Below are positions 7,277 through 10,763 of a DNA stretch of 10,763 bases, one piece after another. The notes beneath the pieces are model-generated. The model saw only the letters and a program-made list of their open reading frames with translations. It had not been told where the DNA came from and ran no database searches. The position numbers and the translations under genes were made by a program. This DNA is from UCB3 sp964415605 (GTDB taxonomy: Bacteria > Chloroflexota > Anaerolineae > Epilineales > Epilineaceae), in assembly GCA_964415605.1 (NCBI GenBank), contig CAYQBA010000159.1:1-10763 (forward strand). The letters are read 5' to 3'. Numbering within the stretch: the stretch's first letter is position 1; each line of letters opens with the position of its first letter.

Positions 7277-7956
7277 GTCGGCTCCCGCAAGGCGTAGCCC
7301 ACGCCGCGCACGGTATGGATCAGGCGCGGCTCACCATCGGCCTCGATCTTGGTGCGCAGGTAGCGCACGTACACCTCGATGATGTTGCTCTCGCCGCCAA
7401 AATCGTAGCCCCAGACGTCGTCGAAGATCTGGTCGCGCGTCAGCACCTGTCGCGGATGCCGCATGAAGAGGTGCAGGAGGTCGTACTCCTTGGCCGTGAG
7501 GTCGATGGATCGCGCGCCGCGGCGGGCCTGGTGCGTGCCGGTGTCGAGCTGGAGGTCGGCGAAGCTGAACACCTCCGGCCCGTCGGCCGGCCGCTGCTGG
7601 CGGCGCAGGAGGGCCCGGATGCGCGCCAGCAGCTCCTCGAATGCGAACGGCTTGGACACGTAGTCGTCCGCCCCGGCGTCCAGCCCGGTCACGCGATCGG
7701 GCACGGCCTCCTTCGCGGTCAGCATCATGATCGGCACGGTGCTGGCGCTGCGCAGCCGCCGGCAGACCTCGACCCCGTCGAGCTCGGGCAGCATCCAGTC
7801 GAGGATCACCAGGTCGGGCAGCCGTTCCCGGGCCATCGCCAAGCCGGACGTGCCGGTATGGGCCACCCGCACGTCGTAGCCTTCGAAGATCAGCCCGCGG
7901 CGCAACATGCTCGCGATGCGCTCGTCGTCCTCGACGACCAGGATTTGCTCTGCCAC
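7273..7956 (-). CDS. OmpR/PhoB-family response regulator
   Basis: The 227-residue product is a DNA-binding transcription regulator. Its receiver domain (about 1-115) has the acidic pocket in ILVVEDDE, phosphoacceptor Asp53 in LVILDWMLPELDG, Thr80 in MMLTAKE and Lys102 in YVSKPF. The winged-helix output domain (about 130-225) has the family signature LTAKEYDLLHLFMRHPRQVLTRDQIFDDVWG, given here as its key residues LTAKEYDLL, VLTRDQIF and DDVWG, and ends in RYLRTKIE and IHTVRGVGYALRE. The start at GTG 7956 is preferred because AGGGGG (7962-7967) lies 5 nt upstream; a GTG at 7962 would overlap that site and add only two residues. The stop overlaps the kinase ATG. A promoter with a perfect TATAAT lies about 50 nt upstream. 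Probable targets are its own operon and the downstream protease genes, by analogy with CssR and CpxR. Confidence 0.96.
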   Translation of the reverse strand: MAEQILVVEDDERIASMLRRGLIFEGYDVRVAHTGTSGLAMARERLPDLVILDWMLPELDGVEVCRRLRSASTVPIMMLTAKEAVPDRVTGLDAGADDYVSKPFAFEELLARIRALLRRQQRPADGPEVFSFADLQLDTGTHQARRGARSIDLTAKEYDLLHLFMRHPRQVLTRDQIFDDVWGYDFGGESNIIEVYVRYLRTKIEADGEPRLIHTVRGVGYALREPT

Positions 7957-7977
7957 GACCACCCCCTACCCGGCGGC

Positions 7978-7996
7978 GCCGCGCCATCGGCGCGGC
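7978..7996. promoter_or_regulatory. 8-bp hairpin/dyad in the leader of the response-regulator operon
   Basis: GCCGCGCC-ATC-GGCGCGGC is a perfect 8-bp inverted repeat with a 3-nt loop. It lies between the predicted transcription start (about 8000) and the AGGGGG ribosome-binding site (7962-7967). On the RNA it would form a stable 5' stem-loop; on DNA it could be an operator just downstream of the promoter. The dyad is seen directly; its role is inferred. Confidence 0.4.
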
Positions 7997-8006
7997 TGGA
8001 CTCAAA

Positions 8007-8035
8007 ATTATAGGCACCGCCGGATGATGCTCGAA
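8007..8035 (-). promoter_or_regulatory. Predicted sigma-70-type promoter of the two-component operon
   Basis: The minus strand has a perfect -10 hexamer TATAAT at 8007-8012, conspicuous in such GC-rich DNA. A weak -35 candidate, TTCGAG (8030-8035), sits exactly 17 nt upstream; it matches TTGACA only in its first two bases. The expected transcription start is near 8000, giving a leader of about 45 nt to the GTG at 7956. The weak -35 suggests an activated promoter, possibly autoregulated by the response regulator. Confidence 0.55.
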
Positions 8036-8085
8036 GTGTAGCGCGGCCGCGTGAGAGCACGATGAGGGGCGGGCACGGCGGCGGT

Positions 8086-8101
8086 GAGCGCACCGGCGCT
8101 C
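8086..8101 (-). terminator. Short hairpin right after the LPG-synthase-TM-like gene
   Basis: GAGCGC and GCGCTC form a perfect 6-bp stem with a 4-nt CGGT loop on the minus strand, a stable tetraloop-like size. It starts 2 nt after the stop codon at 8103-8105. No U-tract follows. It separates the envelope-glycan pair from the two-component promoter, so weak or factor-assisted termination is plausible. Confidence 0.4.
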
Positions 8102-8102
8102 C

Positions 8103-9194
8103 TCAGCGCCGCCGCGCGACGTACACCACGGCGCCGCCGACGAGCAAGCTGCCGTAGCTGATCGTCCGGTAAAGCCCGGTCATGGCCAGCGCCGCGCTGC
8201 CGGCGAAGCCCCGCAGGCGCAGCGCGCCCGTCAGGAGCGGCTCGAACCCCAACCCGCCCGGCGTCAGCGGAATGGCCGTGATGAACGCTTGCAGCAAGCT
8301 GAAGAACACGACCAGCGGCAAGGGCAGCCGATACCCCAGCGCCAACCCCACCAGCCAGAAGGCCATCCCCTCCGCCATCCAGGCCGCGGCGGACAGGCCC
8401 AGGAGCGGCCCAAACCGGCCGAACGAGAGCACGAGCGCGTCGGCGAACCGCACGTAGAGCCGCCCGGCCCGGTCCGGCAGCACGCGCTCGAGGTGGCCGC
8501 CGAAGCGGGCGACCACGATCAGGGCCGCCAGCATGCCGATGACGGCGGCCCCGCCGAGCAGGAACACGTCGAACAGCGTGCAGCCCAGGTCGTCCAGCCC
8601 CGCGCCGCGCCGGATGCACGCGACGGTGCCGCCGTCGACGCCGCGCGCCAGCACGTCGCCGTACGTGGCCAGCCCGGTCAACACCATCAACACGGTGAGG
8701 ACGATGAGGTCCAGCATCCGTTCGGCCACGATGGTGCCCATGGCGGTCGACCACGGCACGCCGCCCGTACGCCGCACCAGCCAGCCGCGGTAGACGTCGC
8801 CCAGCTTGGCCGGCACGATGCTGTTGACGAACCACGACAGATAGATGATCTCCGCCAGCGCGAGCGTGGACGGCAGGCGGGCGGTGTCGGAGCCGGCGTT
8901 GCCGAGGAGGATGCGCCAGCGCCGCGCGCGCACCGGGAACGCCAGGTAGTACGTCGCCAGCGCCGCCAGGTACAACCATGGGTTGGCGCCCCGGATGCGC
9001 CGTGCCGCGTCGGCCAGGGTCGCGGGGTCCTGGCTGTAGAGGAATGCCCCGACGAGGATGGCCGCCACGCCCAGCGACAGCGCGGTCCGCCGGCTCGCGA
9101 GCCGGCTGCCAAGGGCGGGCGGGCCGTCGGCGGGCGGACCGTCGGGGGGCACGGGATGGGGCATGGGCTGGTCGCGTTCTGGGATGACGTGCAT
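8103..9194 (-). CDS. LPG synthase TM-region / UPF0104 family integral membrane protein (flippase-like)
   Basis: The 363-residue product has about eight hydrophobic helices after a Pro-rich hydrophilic leader (1-35). It carries the family's signature blocks: WFVNSIVPAKLGDVYRGWLV (about 121-140), GTIVAERMLDLIVL (about 153-166) and IPLTPGGLGFEPLLTGAL (about 308-325). This is the membrane part of MprF-type proteins (PF03706), without the aminoacyl-transferase domain. Stand-alone members include archaeal AglD and bacterial YbhN; some are implicated in lipid or lipid-linked sugar handling, many are uncharacterised. Being 67 bp downstream of an O-antigen-ligase-family gene favours a role in envelope glycan or glycolipid assembly. 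The start is uncertain: ATG 9194 and ATG 9164 both lack a clear Shine-Dalgarno sequence, and the longer form is given. The family is firm; the transported substrate is unknown. Confidence 0.9.
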   Translation of the reverse strand: MHVIPERDQPMPHPVPPDGPPADGPPALGSRLASRRTALSLGVAAILVGAFLYSQDPATLADAARRIRGANPWLYLAALATYYLAFPVRARRWRILLGNAGSDTARLPSTLALAEIIYLSWFVNSIVPAKLGDVYRGWLVRRTGGVPWSTAMGTIVAERMLDLIVLTVLMVLTGLATYGDVLARGVDGGTVACIRRGAGLDDLGCTLFDVFLLGGAAVIGMLAALIVVARFGGHLERVLPDRAGRLYVRFADALVLSFGRFGPLLGLSAAAWMAEGMAFWLVGLALGYRLPLPLVVFFSLLQAFITAIPLTPGGLGFEPLLTGALRLRGFAGSAALAMTGLYRTISYGSLLVGGAVVYVARRR

Positions 9195-9219
9195 CGAGCC
9201 GCCGGTTGGGATCAGGATT

Positions 9220-9241
9220 GCCCGCGCGCGGCGTTGCGGGC
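9220..9241. other. Inverted repeat between the ligase-like and flippase-like genes
   Basis: GCCCGC (9220-9225) and GCGGGC (9236-9241) flank a 10-nt GC-rich spacer within the 67-bp gap. No U-tract follows on the minus strand and no promoter is obvious, so the two genes may still be co-transcribed. The repeat is short and could be chance in this base composition. Confidence 0.2.
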
Positions 9242-9261
9242 GCGTTCAGGGCTGAAGGATA

Positions 9262-10698
9262 TCATCTGTCGCGAGGATGCATCGCCGCGGCGCGTCCACG
9301 GTCACGGCCGATGCGCGGCAGCCGTGCGCGGACGGCGGGGGAGGCGCCGGCGGACGGCGCGGCATCGCGTTGCCCCGCCAGGGCCCCGAGCAACAGGCCC
9401 AGGTGAATCGTCAGGTCGTGGACATACAGGTTGTCCAGCAGGCTGTGGAACGCCAGCGCCGCCCACACGCCGACCAGCCCGAGGCCGAGGGCGGCCTCGA
9501 CCGCGCCGGTCGGGCGCCAGACCGCGCGCAGGATCGCCGCGAGCCCGGCGAAGTAAAACACGAGGTAGCCGGCCAGCCCCACGAGCCCGCCTTCGGCCAG
9601 CAGGTGCAGGTAGATATTGTGGGCGTGCCCCAGCGGATCCGACCAGCGGGGCAGCTGGAAGCGAGGGTAGGCGTCTGCGTAGGCGCCGGGTCCCTGGCCG
9701 AGCCACGGCCGGTCGGTCCACATGGCGGCGGCGGCCTCCCAGTGCGCGACGCGCTCGACCGTGGCGAAGTTGGCGTCGGTCACCTCGACGTCGGCCACGC
9801 CCCACACGGCGAACGTGCGGGCAATGCTCCCCAACCGTTCGCCGATGCTGGCGGGGATGTGGTCCACGGCGCCGGCCACGAGGAGCGCCACGACCACGGT
9901 CAGCCCCGCCCAGGTCACCCCGAGGATCCGCCACCGCATGGCTCCGCCGCGCCATGCCCCGGCGAACCATGCCAGCAGCATCGCCCCGCCGGCGACCGCG
10001 GCGGACAGCCATCCGCCGCGCGACCATGACAGCACCAGCCCGATGCCGCACAGCCCCGCGGCGAGTGTGCCGACGATGGCGAGCGCGCGGGAGGCGGTCG
10101 TGCCTGCGCCAGCGGGCGAGCCGCGCTCGGAGCGGGCGCCCTGGTCGCCACACCCGCGCCCGGCGGCCCGGCGCGACGCCCGCCCACCCACCAGCGTCGT
10201 CCATGCCAGGGCCGCGCCGATCGGCCACACCATGTTCATGTGGCCGGCAAAGGGGTTGGGCTGCCCAAACGTGCCGTGCGCTCGGTACAGGCGCCCCCCC
10301 AGCACCGCAAACGCCTCCGGCCCAACCCGCCGGACGGCCATGGCGGCCCCCATGACCGCTTCGGCGGCACCGGCCACCAGGATGACCGCCACCAGCGCGA
10401 CGCCGGCGCGCCGGTCGAGCATGGCGGCCAGCGCCAGCGCCAGCCCCAAGAGGCCCCAACGGGCAACCTCGACCCCTGCGGCGGCGATGTCGGCGGCCGC
10501 CAACGACGACGCCACCAAGGCGGCGAGGAACACCGCCACCCCGCCCAACGCAAGCCGGGCCGACGCGGGCACCCCGAGCGGCGTTCGCCGCGCCGCGGCG
10601 GCCAGGGCACGGCCGAATGCCGCGAGGGCGAGCCCGATGGGCGCCGGCGTCAACGCCGCCACGCCGGCCGGCATGGCGGCCAAGCTCCCGAACGGCAC
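9262..10698 (-). CDS. O-antigen ligase/polymerase family membrane protein (Wzy/WaaL type)
   Basis: The product (478 residues from GTG 10698) is a polytopic membrane protein of roughly ten helices. Such proteins join or polymerise lipid-linked glycans on the outer side of the cytoplasmic membrane. Diagnostic features are GTFGQPNPFAGH (about 142-153), LSWSRGGWL (about 223-231) with the conserved SRG, and PWLGQGPGAYADAYP then HAHNIYLHLLAEGGLVG (about 358-374). The latter is the region that holds the essential His in WaaL-type ligases. A hydrophilic Arg/Gly-rich loop (about 172-203) and a hydrophilic tail (about 443-478) are unusual in composition but not in position. An in-frame stop lies 21 nt upstream of the GTG. 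ATG 10674 is an alternative start with GGGAG 10 nt upstream and may be better. The family is clear; ligase versus polymerase and the glycan acted on are not. Confidence 0.88.
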   Translation of the reverse strand: MPFGSLAAMPAGVAALTPAPIGLALAAFGRALAAAARRTPLGVPASARLALGGVAVFLAALVASSLAAADIAAAGVEVARWGLLGLALALAAMLDRRAGVALVAVILVAGAAEAVMGAAMAVRRVGPEAFAVLGGRLYRAHGTFGQPNPFAGHMNMVWPIGAALAWTTLVGGRASRRAAGRGCGDQGARSERGSPAGAGTTASRALAIVGTLAAGLCGIGLVLSWSRGGWLSAAVAGGAMLLAWFAGAWRGGAMRWRILGVTWAGLTVVVALLVAGAVDHIPASIGERLGSIARTFAVWGVADVEVTDANFATVERVAHWEAAAAMWTDRPWLGQGPGAYADAYPRFQLPRWSDPLGHAHNIYLHLLAEGGLVGLAGYLVFYFAGLAAILRAVWRPTGAVEAALGLGLVGVWAALAFHSLLDNLYVHDLTIHLGLLLGALAGQRDAAPSAGASPAVRARLPRIGRDRGRAAAMHPRDR

Positions 10699-10763
10699 CG
10701 CCCACGCCGCGGCCGATCCTCATAGGTATGGGCGAACATGACGTCGTCGTCGAGCAGCTCGGC

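Noticed and set aside
8036..8057. Larger dyad centred on CGCGGCCGCG upstream of the two-component promoter
   Set aside because: Only the 10-bp core is perfect; pairing fails at most positions beyond it, as expected by chance in GC-rich DNA.
9302..10723. A 473-codon minus frame covering the ligase gene
   Set aside because: It is Arg/Gly-rich with no membrane helices or motifs, while the frame ending at 9262 has the full Wzy/WaaL pattern.
10728..10763. Plus-strand ATG beginning MGEHDVVVEQLG at the right edge, possibly a divergent gene
   Set aside because: Only 12 codons are visible and an AGG lies just 1 nt before the ATG, too close for a normal RBS; nothing supports it over the minus-strand reading.

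Overview
The window is very G+C-rich (roughly 70% by eye). Every convincing gene lies on the minus strand, so transcription runs from high to low coordinates. An immune-inhibitor-A-type C-terminal domain, an O-antigen-ligase-family protein carrying the 'GTFGQPNPFAGH' motif, a YhaN-like ATPase and frequent 4-nt gene overlaps would fit a high-GC member of the Chloroflexota. That placement is an inference from gene content, not a marker-gene result. No rRNA, tRNA, CRISPR array, insertion sequence or integrase is visible. No gene-free stretch exceeds about 155 bp.

In transcription order (right to left):
(1) An envelope-glycan pair: a Wzy/WaaL-type polymerase or ligase (9262-10698), then an LPG-synthase-TM/UPF0104-type membrane protein (8103-9194).
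(2) A two-component system with its own promoter (perfect TATAAT -10 box): an OmpR/PhoB-type response regulator (7273-7956) overlapping by ATGA a HAMP-containing histidine kinase (5672-7276).
(3) A tightly coupled protease operon: a membrane-anchored HtrA/DegP-type serine protease (4347-5549), a 32-residue single-helix membrane microprotein (4252-4350), and a membrane-anchored zinc metallopeptidase with an immune-inhibitor-A-like C-terminal domain (2279-4255). The microprotein is joined to both neighbours by 4-nt overlaps (ATGA, then GTGA).
(4) A cytosolic cyclophilin peptidyl-prolyl isomerase (1646-2125), followed by a perfect 14-bp inverted repeat.
(5) The first 524 codons of an SbcC/Rad50/YhaN-like ATPase (1-1574, running off the left edge), with a two-helix membrane hairpin inside its coiled coil.

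Genes 2-4 read as an envelope protein-quality-control neighbourhood: a sensor kinase and regulator, then HtrA, a secreted metallopeptidase and a prolyl isomerase. Known parallels are CssRS with htrA in Bacillus and CpxRA with degP and ppiA in E. coli. The most novel element is the microprotein between the two proteases. It is too short for ordinary gene callers, but it has a good ribosome-binding site and precise start/stop overlaps on both sides.

The several very long plus-strand open frames are antisense shadows of these genes and are not annotated.
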